A DNA stretch of 64,000 nt from Arthrobacter sp. Y-9 (lineage in GTDB: Bacteria > Actinomycetota > Actinomycetes > Actinomycetales > Micrococcaceae): NCBI RefSeq assembly GCF_029690065.1, contig NZ_CP121463.1:868001-932000 (forward strand), given 5' to 3'. Below the pieces are notes generated by a model. That model was given only the letters and a program-made list of their open reading frames with translations. It was not told where the DNA came from and ran no database searches. Below are positions 1 to 8,699 of this stretch, piece by piece (positions within the stretch are counted from its first letter, which is position 1; each line of letters opens with the position of its first letter). Position numbers and translations under genes: made by a program.

Positions 1-1010
1 TCCAGATGCCCGACGCCATCTCCCAGCCCCCGGGCGGCGGTGGCCTGGTCAACCTCCCGGCCCTCATCATCGTCCTCCTGGCGACCGTCCTCCTGGTGCG
101 CGGCGCCAAGGAGAGCGCCCTGGTCAACACCATCATCGTGTTCGCCAAGGTCGGCATCCTGGTCTTCTTCTGCATCGTCGCCTTCACCGCCTTCAACGCC
201 GGGAACTTCGAGCCGCTCCTCCCGATGGGGGCCGCCGGCATGAGCGCCGCCGCCTCCAAGGTGTTCTTCTCCTACATCGGCTTCGACGCCGCCTCCACTG
301 CCGGTGAGGAGGCCCGCAACCCCAAGCGCGATCTGCCCCGGGCCATCCTGCTGTCCATGCTGATCGTCACCACCGTGTACGTCCTGGTGGCCGTGGCCGC
401 GATCGGCGCCCGGAACTGGCAGTGGTTCGACGGCGTGGAGGCCCCGCTCGTCCAGATCATCAACGAGATCACCCATCAGCCGTGGATCGCCCTGGTCTTC
501 GCGGTCACCTCCGTGCTCGCCATCGTCTCCGTGGTCCTCACCGTGCTCTACGGTCAGACCCGCATCCTGCTGACCATGTCCCGTGACGGTCTCGTGCCCA
601 AGGTGTTCGGCGAGGTCTCGCCGCGCACCCACACGCCGGTCAAGGGCACCTGGATCGTCGGCGTCGTCGTGGCGCTCACCGCCGCCTTCGTCCCGCTCGG
701 CGCCCTCGCCGACGCGACCAGCATCGGCACCCTGTTCGCGTTCGCCCTCGTCAACGTCGCCGTGATCTACCTGCGCGTCACCAAGCCGGGCAAGACCCGC
801 AGCTTCCGCGTCCCGCTGTACCCGGTGGTGCCGGTGCTCGGCGCCCTGGCCTGCCTCTTCCTGATGGCGAACCTCGACGGGATGACCTGGCTGGTGTTCT
901 GCGCCTGGATGCTGATCGGCGTCGTGATCTACCTCGCCTTCGGCCGCCGGAACTCCCGCGTGGGCGGCCTGAACGAACAGGCTTACCAGCTCAGCCACCA
1001 GGACGACTGA
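1..1010 (+). CDS. APC-family amino acid permease, 5'-truncated by window edge
   Basis: The C-terminal two thirds (about 335 residues) of an amino-acid/polyamine/cation transporter. The frame is open to the left edge, so the start lies outside the window; members of this group are usually 480-500 residues. Visible features are about eight hydrophobic segments and the loop FSYIGFDAASTAGEEARNP, typical of the cationic amino acid transporter (CAT/YfnA) branch, followed by an arginine-rich cytoplasmic loop. The tail after residue 310 is short and polar. It lies 51 bp before a flavin amino-acid oxidase on the same strand, which suggests import and oxidation of one amino acid. The substrate cannot be read from the sequence. 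Confidence 0.9.
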   Translation, partial: QMPDAISQPPGGGGLVNLPALIIVLLATVLLVRGAKESALVNTIIVFAKVGILVFFCIVAFTAFNAGNFEPLLPMGAAGMSAAASKVFFSYIGFDAASTAGEEARNPKRDLPRAILLSMLIVTTVYVLVAVAAIGARNWQWFDGVEAPLVQIINEITHQPWIALVFAVTSVLAIVSVVLTVLYGQTRILLTMSRDGLVPKVFGEVSPRTHTPVKGTWIVGVVVALTAAFVPLGALADATSIGTLFAFALVNVAVIYLRVTKPGKTRSFRVPLYPVVPVLGALACLFLMANLDGMTWLVFCAWMLIGVVIYLAFGRRNSRVGGLNEQAYQLSHQDD

Positions 1011-1061
1011 GTCCGTCCCTCCCTCTTCACCCGCAGCACACGAAACACAAGGCAAGGACCC

Positions 1062-2762
1062 ATGGAACCCACCGCCCTTCCCTCTCCGTCCGAGGGCACC
1101 GCGCCCATCACGATGCTGAACCCGGACTTCCCGTTCAGCTACGACCTCTACCTGCAGAACCCCGCGGGTCTGGGCAGCGTCCCCGAGGAGCTGTACGGCA
1201 CCGAGGTGGCCGTGGTGGGCGCCGGGCTCTCCGGCCTGGTCACCGCGTACGAACTCATGAAGCTCGGCCTGAAGCCCGTGGTCTACGAGGCGGACCGGAT
1301 CGGCGGGCGTCTCCGCACCGCGAGCTTCCCGAGCGCACCCGAGGTCACCGCCGACCTGGGCGGCATGCGCTTCCCGGTGTCGAGCAAGGCGCTGTACCAC
1401 TACATCGACCTGCTGGGCCTGGAGACCACGGACTTCCCCAACCCGCTGGCGCCGGTGACGTCGAGCACCGTGATCGAGCTGAAGGGGCGGAAGTACTACG
1501 CCGAGAAGCCCGGGGATCTGCCGGAGTTCTTCCACGAGGTGGCCGCCGCCTGGAAGGCCTGCATGGAGGAGAACGCCCGGTTCACCGAGATGCAGGACGC
1601 GCTCAAGGCCCGCGACACCGCGAAGATCAAGGAGATCTGGGATTCGCTCCTCGAGGAGCTGGACGAGGAGACCTTCTATGGTTTCATCGCCAAGAGCCGC
1701 GCCTTCAAGGAGGCGGGCTACGCGCACCGCGAGGCTTTCGGCCAGGTCGGTTTCGGCACCGGCGGCTGGGACACCGATTTCCCCAATTCCATTCTGGAGA
1801 TCCTGCGCGTGGTCTACACCGACGCGGATGACCACCACCGCGGCGTGGTGGGCGGCGCGGCCCGCATCCCGGAGGCACTGTGGAACCACGCGCCGTCGGA
1901 CCTCAAGCACTGGCCAGCCGGCACCTCCCTCGCCAGCCTGCACGGCGGCGCGCCGCGTGGCGCGGTGGCCCGGATCGCCCGCGTGAAGGACGACGACGGC
2001 GCCCCCACCTCCCGCATCGCGGTCACCGAGCGCTGGGGCCGGGCGAGCGAGTATGCGGCCGTGGTGACGACCTGCCAGTCGTGGCTCCTGTCCACGCGCA
2101 TCCACACCGAGGAAGCGCTGTTCCCGGCGGAGATGTGGACGGCGATCGAGCGTTCGCACTACATGCAGTCCTCCAAGACCTTCGTGATGGTCGACCGCCC
2201 GTTCTGGAAGGACCGCAATCCGGAGACCGGCGAGGAAGTCATGTCGATGACCCTCACCGACCGTCTGACCCGCGGCACCTACCTGCTGGACAACGGCCCG
2301 GACCAGCCCGCCGTCATCCTGCTCTCCTACACCTGGAACGACGACGCCCTGAAGTGGCTGAGCCTCGATGGGGAGCAGCGCGCCGACCTCATGATCCACT
2401 CCCTGGAGCAGATCTACCCGGGCGTGGACATCCGCAGCCACGTGATCGGCACACCCATCACGGTGTCCTGGGAGTCCGACCCCAACTTCATGGGCGCGTT
2501 CAAAGCGAACCTGCCGGGCCACTACCGGTACCAGGAGCGCCTCTACACCCACTTCGACCAGGAGTCCCTGGATGAGGCGCACCGCGGCATCTTCCTGGCC
2601 GGCGACGACGTGTCCTGGACCGCCGGCTGGGCCGAGGGCGCCGTCACCACGGGCCTGAACGCCGTGTGGGGCGTCGTGAAGCACCTGGGTGGCGCCTCCG
2701 CTGAGGGCAACCCCGGCCCGGGCGAGTTCCTGGCCGAGTACGGTCCCAAGCGCCTGGCCTGA
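1062..2762 (+). CDS. Flavin monoamine oxidase family, tryptophan 2-monooxygenase-like
   Basis: 566 residues. The N-terminal half has an FAD-binding Rossmann motif, VAVVGAGLSGLVTAYEL (about residues 48-64), then EADRIGGRLRT and a DLGGMRFPVSS segment. The C-terminus has the second FAD contact, FLAGDDVSWTAGWAEGAV, typical of monoamine oxidases and bacterial tryptophan/phenylalanine 2-monooxygenases, which are also about 560 residues. Such enzymes convert an L-amino acid to the amide (or the 2-oxo acid) with O2. The start is ATG with AAGGA about 7 nt upstream. The adjacent upstream amino-acid permease supports an amino-acid substrate. Indole-acetamide formation is possible but not shown; no amidase is next to it. 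Confidence 0.85.
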   Translation: MEPTALPSPSEGTAPITMLNPDFPFSYDLYLQNPAGLGSVPEELYGTEVAVVGAGLSGLVTAYELMKLGLKPVVYEADRIGGRLRTASFPSAPEVTADLGGMRFPVSSKALYHYIDLLGLETTDFPNPLAPVTSSTVIELKGRKYYAEKPGDLPEFFHEVAAAWKACMEENARFTEMQDALKARDTAKIKEIWDSLLEELDEETFYGFIAKSRAFKEAGYAHREAFGQVGFGTGGWDTDFPNSILEILRVVYTDADDHHRGVVGGAARIPEALWNHAPSDLKHWPAGTSLASLHGGAPRGAVARIARVKDDDGAPTSRIAVTERWGRASEYAAVVTTCQSWLLSTRIHTEEALFPAEMWTAIERSHYMQSSKTFVMVDRPFWKDRNPETGEEVMSMTLTDRLTRGTYLLDNGPDQPAVILLSYTWNDDALKWLSLDGEQRADLMIHSLEQIYPGVDIRSHVIGTPITVSWESDPNFMGAFKANLPGHYRYQERLYTHFDQESLDEAHRGIFLAGDDVSWTAGWAEGAVTTGLNAVWGVVKHLGGASAEGNPGPGEFLAEYGPKRLA

Positions 2763-2790
2763 CTCGGGCGGGCCGCTCGCTTGGCCGATT

Positions 2791-2850
2791 GCGCGCCCTG
2801 ATTCACTTATTGCGGGGATATTGACTCGCGAAAAGTGAATCAGGGCGCGC
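2791..2850. repeat. 60-bp palindromic repeat, copy 1
   Basis: A perfect 18-bp inverted repeat (arms 2791-2808 and 2833-2850, core CCCTGATTCACTT) with a 24-nt loop containing GCGGGGATATTGAC. It is the mirror-orientation partner of the repeat at 4130-4185; read on opposite strands the two 60-bp units match at about 50 positions, loop included. It has no clear T-run, so it is not a typical terminator for the upstream oxidase, although it could act as one. Confidence 0.85.
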
Positions 2851-2946
2851 TTCTGTATGTACACACTCCTGGCCTTCCTCACCGCAGTTGTCCACATCGG
2901 TCCTCTCGCAGGAGCTTCCGGCGCCGCTGGCCGTCAGGATTTCCGT

Positions 2947-4113
2947 ATGAACAGGAAGTCGATCCACCTCATACGGACCGCTGATGTGCTGATGCATGGG
3001 ATGGATTCCGGGGAACTGGCGCGGCGTACCAAACAGGGAAAGCTACGGAGGATTAGACGTGGGTTTTACGTCGGTTCCGAGGAGTGGAACAACGCTTCTC
3101 CAGCCGACCGTCACGAGCTCTTTCTTCGTGTCGCCGTGGAGACCGCCGATGTCCGACTGCCCCTCCACGGGATCAGCAGCGCCTTCATGCTGGGCCTCCC
3201 ACTCCGTCGGCTCCCTGAGCAAGCGCACTTGGCCGACACCATCCGGGGCGGAGGCCGCTCACAGCCTGGGATCGTCCGGCACCAGCCCGACGGACGCCAT
3301 CGGCACGTCCTGACGGTCCGGACGCTCCCGTGTTCCGACCCTGTGAACACGGCCCTCGACGTCGCACTTCGAGAGGATTTCGCGTGGGGTGTGGCGATCC
3401 TGGATCGTTTGCTGAACCCGCGGCCGCTCCCCTCGGAGGCTGCGGTAGGCGGGTGGGATCCCGGCGATCGGTCGCAGATGGAGCCCCGCAGGATCGCTCA
3501 CATTTCTCAGGGCTGGTCCCTCCCTGAGGATGTGGGATTCGCGGAACACGTCGACCGGCGCTCGACGCCGGCAGGCGCCGAACGGCTGATGCGCAAGGAA
3601 CGCGTGGGCCCCACCCAGGGTCCGCCACCGGGTGCACCGGAGCGGTGTGACAGGGCAGCCATCCGACGGCTGATCGAGCAGGTGGTGAGCGGTCCGAAAC
3701 GGAGGAAACTGGAGGCCAGGCTCGCGTTCGCAGACGGTGACGGGTTCCTGCCGGGCGAGTCCCTGAGTCGAGTGGCCATGTATGACCAGGGATTTCCTCA
3801 GCCGGAGCTTCAGTCCGCATTCCAGGACCGGTCTGGCTTGATCGGATACACGGATTTCTATTGGCGGAACTGGAATCTGGTGGGCGAGTTCGACGGGGAC
3901 GAGAAGTACGTCAAGCCCGAATACCTGAAGGGCCGAACCGTCTCTCAGGTGGTCATGGCCGAGAAGACACGCGAAGACCGGCTGAGGAGACTCGGGTTGA
4001 CGGTGGTTCGCTGGACCTGGGCGGACGTGGTGCAACCGGAGCGGCTGGCGACTCTGCTCCGTAGCGCCGGTCTCCCTGTTTCCACGCGGCCCCGCTGGAC
4101 GCCTCTGTGCTGA
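2947..4113 (+). CDS. AbiEi-like N-terminus with endonuclease-like C-terminus, function unknown
   Basis: 388 residues from ATG 2947. An upstream in-frame start at 2857 is less likely because it lies right beside the hairpin and encodes a non-conserved hydrophobic leader. Residues 1-60 (ADVLMHGMDSGELARRTKQG, then RRGFYVG) resemble the winged-helix domain of type IV antitoxins of the AbiEi family. The last 100 residues (GYTDFYWRNWNLVGEFDGDEKY, then EKTREDRLRRLGLTVVRWTW) have the Asp...Glu-x-Asp...Lys layout of DUF559/Vsr-like PD-(D/E)XK nucleases. No AbiEii toxin gene is adjacent. Proteins of this architecture are common singletons in actinobacteria. The gene is bracketed by inverted copies of one palindromic repeat, suggesting a mobile or decayed defence cassette; that role is inference. 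Confidence 0.7.
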   Translation: MNRKSIHLIRTADVLMHGMDSGELARRTKQGKLRRIRRGFYVGSEEWNNASPADRHELFLRVAVETADVRLPLHGISSAFMLGLPLRRLPEQAHLADTIRGGGRSQPGIVRHQPDGRHRHVLTVRTLPCSDPVNTALDVALREDFAWGVAILDRLLNPRPLPSEAAVGGWDPGDRSQMEPRRIAHISQGWSLPEDVGFAEHVDRRSTPAGAERLMRKERVGPTQGPPPGAPERCDRAAIRRLIEQVVSGPKRRKLEARLAFADGDGFLPGESLSRVAMYDQGFPQPELQSAFQDRSGLIGYTDFYWRNWNLVGEFDGDEKYVKPEYLKGRTVSQVVMAEKTREDRLRRLGLTVVRWTWADVVQPERLATLLRSAGLPVSTRPRWTPLC

Positions 4114-4129
4114 GTCGTCCCAACGAATT

Positions 4130-4185
4130 GCGCCCTGATTCACTTCCTGCGGGTCAATATCCCCGCCGGAAGTGAATCAGGGCGC
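4130..4185. repeat. 60-bp palindromic repeat, copy 2 (inverted)
   Basis: A perfect 18-bp inverted repeat (arms 4130-4147 and 4168-4185) sharing the CCCTGATTCACTT core with the repeat at 2791. Its loop, TCAATATCCCCGC, is the reverse complement of the loop in the first copy, so the unit is inverted. It sits between two convergent genes (the AbiEi-like gene and purU) and may also end transcription in both directions. Confidence 0.85.
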
Positions 4186-4199
4186 ACAACGGCGAAGCC

Positions 4200-5054
4200 C
4201 TAGTTGAACACCACGGTCCGGGTGCCGTCGAGGAGGACCCGGTGCTCCGCGTGCCACTGGACGGCCTGAGCCAGGGTGCGGCCCTCGACGTCGCGGCCCA
4301 TCTGCACGAACTCCTCGGCCGTGCGGGCGTGGCTGACGCGGATCACCTCCTGCTCGATGATCGGGCCCTCGTCGAGGTCGGCGGTCACGTAGTGGGCCGT
4401 GGCGCCGATGAGCTTCACGCCTCGCTTGTGCGCCTGGTGGTACGGCTTGGCGCCCTTGAAGGACGGGAGGAAGGAGTGGTGGATGTTGATCGCGCGGCCC
4501 TCGAGCTCGCGGCAGAGGTCGTTCGAGAGGATCTGCATGTAGCGGGCCAGGACGGTCAGCTCGATCTCCTCCTTCTCGATGATCTCCAGCAGCTGCCGTT
4601 CGGCGTCGGCCTTCGTGTCCGCGGTGACGGGGATGTGGTGGAACGGGATGCCGTAGAACTCGGCGAGCGGGGCCAGATCCGTGTGGTTGGACACGATCGC
4701 CGGGATCTCGATGGGCAGAGTCCCGGAACGGTGGAGGAAGAGCAGGTCGTTGAGGCAGTGGGCCGCCGTCGAGCACAGCACGAGCGTGCGCACCTTCCGG
4801 CCGACCGGGTGCACATCCCAGCGCATCCCGAAGGCGTCGGCCACCGGGGCGATCGCCGCGCGGACCGCTTCGGCTCCCGCCGACGTCGTGACCTCCACCC
4901 GCATGAAGAACGTGCCGGTGGTGACGCTGCCGTACTGCTGCGAGTCGGCGATGTTGCATCCGACGGTCAGGAGGGCACCGGAGACGGCATGGACGATGCC
5001 GGGGCGGTCGGGGCAGGACAGGGTCAGCGTGTATGACGTAGGCGCTTCAATCAC
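4200..5054 (-). CDS. purU: Formyltetrahydrofolate deformylase
   Basis: Hydrolyses 10-formyl-THF to formate and THF, balancing the one-carbon pool. Residues 1-80 are an ACT-like domain (LSCPDRPGIVHAVSG). The rest is a formyltransferase fold with the catalytic segment INIHHSFLPSFKGAKPYHQA and the downstream Asp in TADLDEGPII. Start: GTG at 5054 gives 284 residues, the normal family length. A TATCCT -10 box ends 7 nt before it, so the mRNA would be leaderless. An upstream ATG at 5120 (306 residues) lies inside the riboswitch of the divergent glyA gene and is rejected. It is divergent from glyA-folD, which act on the same cofactors. Confidence 0.95.
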   Translation of the reverse strand: MIEAPTSYTLTLSCPDRPGIVHAVSGALLTVGCNIADSQQYGSVTTGTFFMRVEVTTSAGAEAVRAAIAPVADAFGMRWDVHPVGRKVRTLVLCSTAAHCLNDLLFLHRSGTLPIEIPAIVSNHTDLAPLAEFYGIPFHHIPVTADTKADAERQLLEIIEKEEIELTVLARYMQILSNDLCRELEGRAINIHHSFLPSFKGAKPYHQAHKRGVKLIGATAHYVTADLDEGPIIEQEVIRVSHARTAEEFVQMGRDVEGRTLAQAVQWHAEHRVLLDGTRTVVFN

Positions 5055-5061
5055 AAGGCTA

Positions 5062-5067
5062 AGGATA
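5062..5067 (-). promoter_or_regulatory. -10 box of purU (leaderless)
   Basis: TATCCT on the minus strand, 7 nt before GTG 5054. This matches the TANNNT-N6/7-start pattern seen at several other genes of the window. Confidence 0.55.
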
Positions 5068-5086
5068 TCCGCCGTGCGGTACGCTA

Positions 5087-5165
5087 GTGCCGTCGCAACT
5101 GGCGTCGGATGGGTCACCATCAGGGAGCGGCACAGTCGAAGACCACGGATCGTCCGCCTGGGCCG
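5087..5165 (+). promoter_or_regulatory. ZTP (pfl) riboswitch of glyA-folD
   Basis: Matches the pfl/ZTP riboswitch layout. P1 is GTGCCG (5087-5092) pairing with CGGCAC (5128-5133). Between the arms are the conserved CAACTGGCG, a small hairpin GATGG/CCATC (5108-5121) and CAGGGAGCGG. After a variable linker comes the 3' consensus CCGCCTGGGC (5154-5163). ZTP/ZMP reports 10-formyl-THF shortage; this RNA class is known to control glyA, folD and purH in actinobacteria, exactly the genes that follow. It ends about 130 nt before the glyA start. I do not see a clear terminator in the linker, so the output mechanism is open. Confidence 0.85.
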
Positions 5166-5293
5166 AGGGTCACGTTTTCCTACGCGTTGCCGCGTGGATC
5201 CTTGGCCTGCGCTTCAGCGGCGCGCCGGGGGACCATGCGACGGCGCCAGGAGCCTGACCTGCAATCACCTCCACGTATCGCCAGGAGTATTCT

Positions 5294-6583
5294 GTGACCT
5301 CTGTACCCGCGCAGGAATCCGTCAGCAACCTTCCGCTGGCTGAAGTCGACCCGGAAATCGCCGCCGTCCTCGAGCGTGAGCTGAATCGCCAGCGCACCTA
5401 CCTCGAGATGATCGCCTCTGAGAACTTCGTCCCCGTGTCCGTGCTCCAGTCCCAGGGCTCGGTGCTGACCAACAAGTACGCGGAGGGTTACCCCGGACGC
5501 CGCTACTACGGCGGCTGTGAGGAAGTCGACGTCGCCGAGTCGCTGGCCATCGAGCGCGCCAAGGCCCTCTTCGGCGCCGAGTTCGCCAACGTCCAGCCGC
5601 ACTCCGGCGCCACCGCCAACGCGGCCGTCCTGCACGCGATCGCCCGCCCCGGCGACACCCTCCTCGGCCTGTCCCTGGATCACGGCGGTCACCTGACCCA
5701 CGGCATGAAGATCAACTTCTCCGGCCGCCTGTTCAACATCGTGGCCTACGGCGTGGACCCCGAGACCTCCCTCGTGGACATGGAGGAGGTCCGCCGCCTC
5801 GCCCTGGAGCACAAGCCGAAGGTGATCATCGCCGGGTGGTCCGCCTACCCGCGTCAGCTCGACTTCGCCGCTTTCCGTGAGATCGCGGACGAGGTCGGCG
5901 CCTACCTCTGGGTGGACATGGCCCACTTCGCCGGCCTCGTCGCGGCCGGCGTGCACCCTAACCCGGTCCCGCACGCCCACGTGGTGTCCTCCACCGTGCA
6001 CAAGACCATCGGCGGCCCGCGTTCCGGCTTCATCCTGACGAACGACGCCGATCTCGCCAAGAAGATCAACTCCGCCGTCTTCCCGGGCCAGCAGGGCGGC
6101 CCGCTCATGCACGTGATCGCTGCGAAGGCCACCGCCTTCAAGATCGCCGGCACCCCGGAGTTCAAGGACCGTCAGGAGCGCACCCTGCGCGGCGCCGCGA
6201 TCCTCGCCGACCGCCTCAACCAGCAGGACGTCAAGGACGCCGGCATCGCCGTCCGCTCCGGCGGCACCGATGTGCACCTGGTCCTGGTGGACCTCCGTGA
6301 CGCCGCGATCGACGGCAAGCAGGCCGAGGACCTCCTCCACGAGGCCCACATCACGGTCAACCGCAACGCCGTCCCGAACGACCCGCGCCCGCCGATGGTC
6401 ACCTCCGGCCTGCGTATCGGCACCTCCGCCCTGGCCACCCGTGGCTTCGGCGACGCCGAGTTCACCGAGGTCGCGGATGTGATCGCGCTTGCGCTGCTCC
6501 CCGGCGCCGACATCGACGCCCTGCGTGCCCGCGTGGACGTCCTCGCCTCGGCCTTCCCGCTGTACCCCGGCCTCTCTCAGTGA
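5294..6583 (+). CDS. glyA: Serine hydroxymethyltransferase
   Basis: PLP enzyme interconverting serine + THF and glycine + 5,10-methylene-THF, a main one-carbon entry point. 429 residues, usual length. The PLP lysine lies in [14 protein letters not shown]; the N-terminal signatures [36 protein letters not shown] and [13 protein letters not shown] are intact. The GTG start has AGGAG 7 nt upstream. It is followed with a few bases of overlap or gap by folD, forming an operon under the ZTP riboswitch. Confidence 0.97.
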   Translation: MTSVPAQESVSNLPLAEVDPEIAAVLERELNRQRTYLEMIASENFVPVSVLQSQGSVLTNKYAEGYPGRRYYGGCEEVDVAESLAIERAKALFGAEFANVQPHSGATANAAVLHAIARPGDTLLGLSLDHGGHLTHGMKINFSGRLFNIVAYGVDPETSLVDMEEVRRLALEHKPKVIIAGWSAYPRQLDFAAFREIADEVGAYLWVDMAHFAGLVAAGVHPNPVPHAHVVSSTVHKTIGGPRSGFILTNDADLAKKINSAVFPGQQGGPLMHVIAAKATAFKIAGTPEFKDRQERTLRGAAILADRLNQQDVKDAGIAVRSGGTDVHLVLVDLRDAAIDGKQAEDLLHEAHITVNRNAVPNDPRPPMVTSGLRIGTSALATRGFGDAEFTEVADVIALALLPGADIDALRARVDVLASAFPLYPGLSQ

Positions 6584-6594
6584 CGGAACAGTCC

Positions 6595-7482
6595 ATGACC
6601 GCGAAGATTCTGGACGGCCGGAAGGCCTCCGCTGAGATCAAGCAGGAGCTCACGGAACGCGTGGCCGCTCTCAAGGAGCGCGGCGTCGTCCCGGGCATCG
6701 CCACCGTGCTGGTGGGCGCCGATCCGGCGTCCCAGCTGTACGTGTCGATGAAGCACAAGCAGTCCAAGGCGATCGGGATGAATTCGATCCAGAAGGAGCT
6801 GCCGGCCGATGCCACCCAGGAGCAGGTCGAGGCCCTCATCGATGAACTCAATGCGGACCCCACCTGCCACGGGTACATCGTTCAGCTCCCGCTGCCGAAG
6901 CACCTGGACACGGACGCGATCCTGGAACGGATCGATCCGGCCAAGGACGCGGACGGCCTGCACCCCACGAACCTGGGGCGCCTGGTCCTGAACGTGAACA
7001 ACCCCATCGACACCCCGCTTCCGTGCACCCCGCGCGGCGTGATCGAACTGCTGCTGCGGAACGATTACGACCTCAAGGGCAAGCACGTGGTGGTGGTCGG
7101 GCGCGGTGTCACGATCGGCCGGTCCATCGGGCTGCTGCTCACCCGTCGCGAGATCAACGCCACGGTGACCCTGACCCACACGGGCACCACGAACATGTCG
7201 GAACTGCTGCGCCAGGCCGATGTGATCGTGGGCGCCGCGGGCGTGCGGCACATCGTCAAGGCGTCCGACGTCAAGCCGGGCGCGGCCCTGCTGGATGTCG
7301 GCGTGACCCGCGAGACGGACCCGGAGACCGGCAAGAGCCGCGTCTACGGTGACATCGAGCCCGCCGCCGCCGAGGTGGCCGGGTGGATCTCCCCGAACCC
7401 GGGTGGCGTGGGTCCCATGACGGTGGCCCTGCTCATGACCAATGTGGTGGAGGCGGCGGAGCGCGCGGCAGCGCACGCCTGA
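6595..7482 (+). CDS. folD: Methylenetetrahydrofolate dehydrogenase/cyclohydrolase
   Basis: Bifunctional FolD: NADP-dependent oxidation of 5,10-methylene-THF and hydrolysis to 10-formyl-THF. 295 residues from ATG 6595. The catalytic Tyr/Lys pair is in [14 protein letters not shown], the substrate loop in [13 protein letters not shown] and [11 protein letters not shown], and the Rossmann segment in [18 protein letters not shown] at 6580 overlapping the glyA stop is an alternative start, but it has no ribosome-binding site, while GGAAC precedes 6595 and MTAKILDG is the usual FolD N-terminus. Second gene of the riboswitch-controlled operon. Confidence 0.96.
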   Translation: MTAKILDGRKASAEIKQELTERVAALKERGVVPGIATVLVGADPASQLYVSMKHKQSKAIGMNSIQKELPADATQEQVEALIDELNADPTCHGYIVQLPLPKHLDTDAILERIDPAKDADGLHPTNLGRLVLNVNNPIDTPLPCTPRGVIELLLRNDYDLKGKHVVVVGRGVTIGRSIGLLLTRREINATVTLTHTGTTNMSELLRQADVIVGAAGVRHIVKASDVKPGAALLDVGVTRETDPETGKSRVYGDIEPAAAEVAGWISPNPGGVGPMTVALLMTNVVEAAERAAAHA

Positions 7483-7495
7483 GTCCCCGACCACG

Positions 7496-7538
7496 CACGA
7501 CGGCGCCGGATCCCTTCGCGGGCTCCGGCGCCGTCGTG
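7496..7538. terminator. Hairpin terminator after folD
   Basis: Perfect 15-bp stem (CACGACGGCGCCGGA with its complement), 13-nt loop, then GTTTCC. It lies between convergent genes (folD on +, the ArsR-type regulator on -) and probably serves both. It shares the ACGGCGCCG core with terminators at 18021, 43835 and 51189. Confidence 0.85.
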
Positions 7539-7570
7539 TTTCCCGACTCCGTCCTGGTCCGGCGTGCGGC

Positions 7571-8605
7571 TCATCGCCCCTTCGGCGCGGGGTCGCGTTC
7601 GCGGGGACCCGCGGAACCGGCCGTGAACAGCAGTGCGTCGCCCAGGGCGGTCCTCTGGTGTTCGACGGCGGCGCCCCGTCGTGTGCTGCTCACCAGCCCG
7701 GCGTCGCGCAGGGCGGCGAGGTGGTGGACCGCCGTCGACGGCGCTATTCCGCACAGGCGTGCTACATCGCTGGTGTTCCGCAGGCCGTCGAGGACGCTGA
7801 GGACCGTGGCCCGTCCCGTGCCCAGCAGACGGGCGAGCGCCCGGCCGTCGGACGGGGTGCCGGACCGATGCCACTCCGGTGAGAGGCCGAGGACCGGATA
7901 GAACACGGTGGGCTGCACGGGAGCCTCCGTGAGGACCGAACACCACGGGCTCGACAGCACCGAGGGCGCCAGCAGCAGCCCCTGCCCGCGGCAGTCCACC
8001 TCCTCCTGCCAGGCGTTCATCCGCACGCGGACCTCGCCAGGCCGCCAGGACACGCGGTCGTGGAGGCCTCCGACCATCGTTCCCGCTCCGTGTCCGGCCA
8101 TGACGCCGGTCCGGTGGGAGATGTCGGCGAGCAGGAGCCGGCGGATCTGCGGCCACTGCGGCTCCAGCAGCGCGTCCCACACCGCGGACCAGGCCTCCGC
8201 GATGCGTCCCAGTGCGAGAGTGGGGCGCTCGGCCATCCGTTCCACCGCGGCGTGCCGGGGCCCTTCCGCGAGACGCAGGACCTTGCGCAGCTGATGCGCT
8301 GCGACCTCCGGGGGAGTGGACCGGAGCGTGGCGAGTTCCTCGGCCGGGGTGAGGTCGGGACCCGGCGGGCCGGTGAGGAAGTCCGGGAAGTACCCCTGCG
8401 GCGCGATGAGGAGCGCCAGGAGCCCGAACGCCTCCTGCGGCACGGACTGCCGCGCTTCCCGGAGCCAGCCCCAATGCAGCGGCCGGGACTGAGCCGTCTG
8501 CACCAGACGGACCGCCGCGGCGAGTTCGTGCCCCGGCGAGATGCCGAATCTCAGGGATGCGACATCCTCCAGCCCGAGCCGGAATGTCACGATGTTTCGA
8601 TCCAT
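7571..8605 (-). CDS. ArsR-type winged-helix regulator with DUF5937-like N-terminus
   Basis: 344 residues. The N-terminal part (VTFRLGLEDVASLRFGISPGHEL) matches the DUF5937-type extension found in Streptomyces and relatives. The C-terminal 80 residues form an ArsR/SmtB-like winged helix (LLGTGRATVLSVLDGLRNTSDVARLCGIAPSTAVHHL is the helix-turn-helix region). No metal-binding Cys cluster is visible in the recognition helices, so metal sensing is unlikely. It is divergent from a cupin gene and probably controls it and itself. The ligand is unknown. Confidence 0.8.
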   Translation of the reverse strand: MDRNIVTFRLGLEDVASLRFGISPGHELAAAVRLVQTAQSRPLHWGWLREARQSVPQEAFGLLALLIAPQGYFPDFLTGPPGPDLTPAEELATLRSTPPEVAAHQLRKVLRLAEGPRHAAVERMAERPTLALGRIAEAWSAVWDALLEPQWPQIRRLLLADISHRTGVMAGHGAGTMVGGLHDRVSWRPGEVRVRMNAWQEEVDCRGQGLLLAPSVLSSPWCSVLTEAPVQPTVFYPVLGLSPEWHRSGTPSDGRALARLLGTGRATVLSVLDGLRNTSDVARLCGIAPSTAVHHLAALRDAGLVSSTRRGAAVEHQRTALGDALLFTAGSAGPRERDPAPKGR

Positions 8606-8699
8606 ATCGAAAGGTTAGCTGCGGCATCCGGAGTGCGCGAGAGTGAAGGCACACCGCCGGACGGCGGTGCCTGAGGAGGACGAGATTGACGCGGAGAGC

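Noticed and set aside
2857-2946. Longer start of the AbiEi-like gene at 2857
   Set aside because: Adjacent to the palindrome, hydrophobic and Ala/Gly-rich with no family similarity; the domain begins at 2947.
2857-4113. A complete AbiE toxin-antitoxin system
   Set aside because: No nucleotidyltransferase (AbiEii) gene adjoins; only the AbiEi-like DNA-binding start is present.
5055-5120. Longer purU start at ATG 5120
   Set aside because: It would place coding sequence over the ZTP riboswitch and make the protein longer than the family; GTG 5054 has a matching -10 box.
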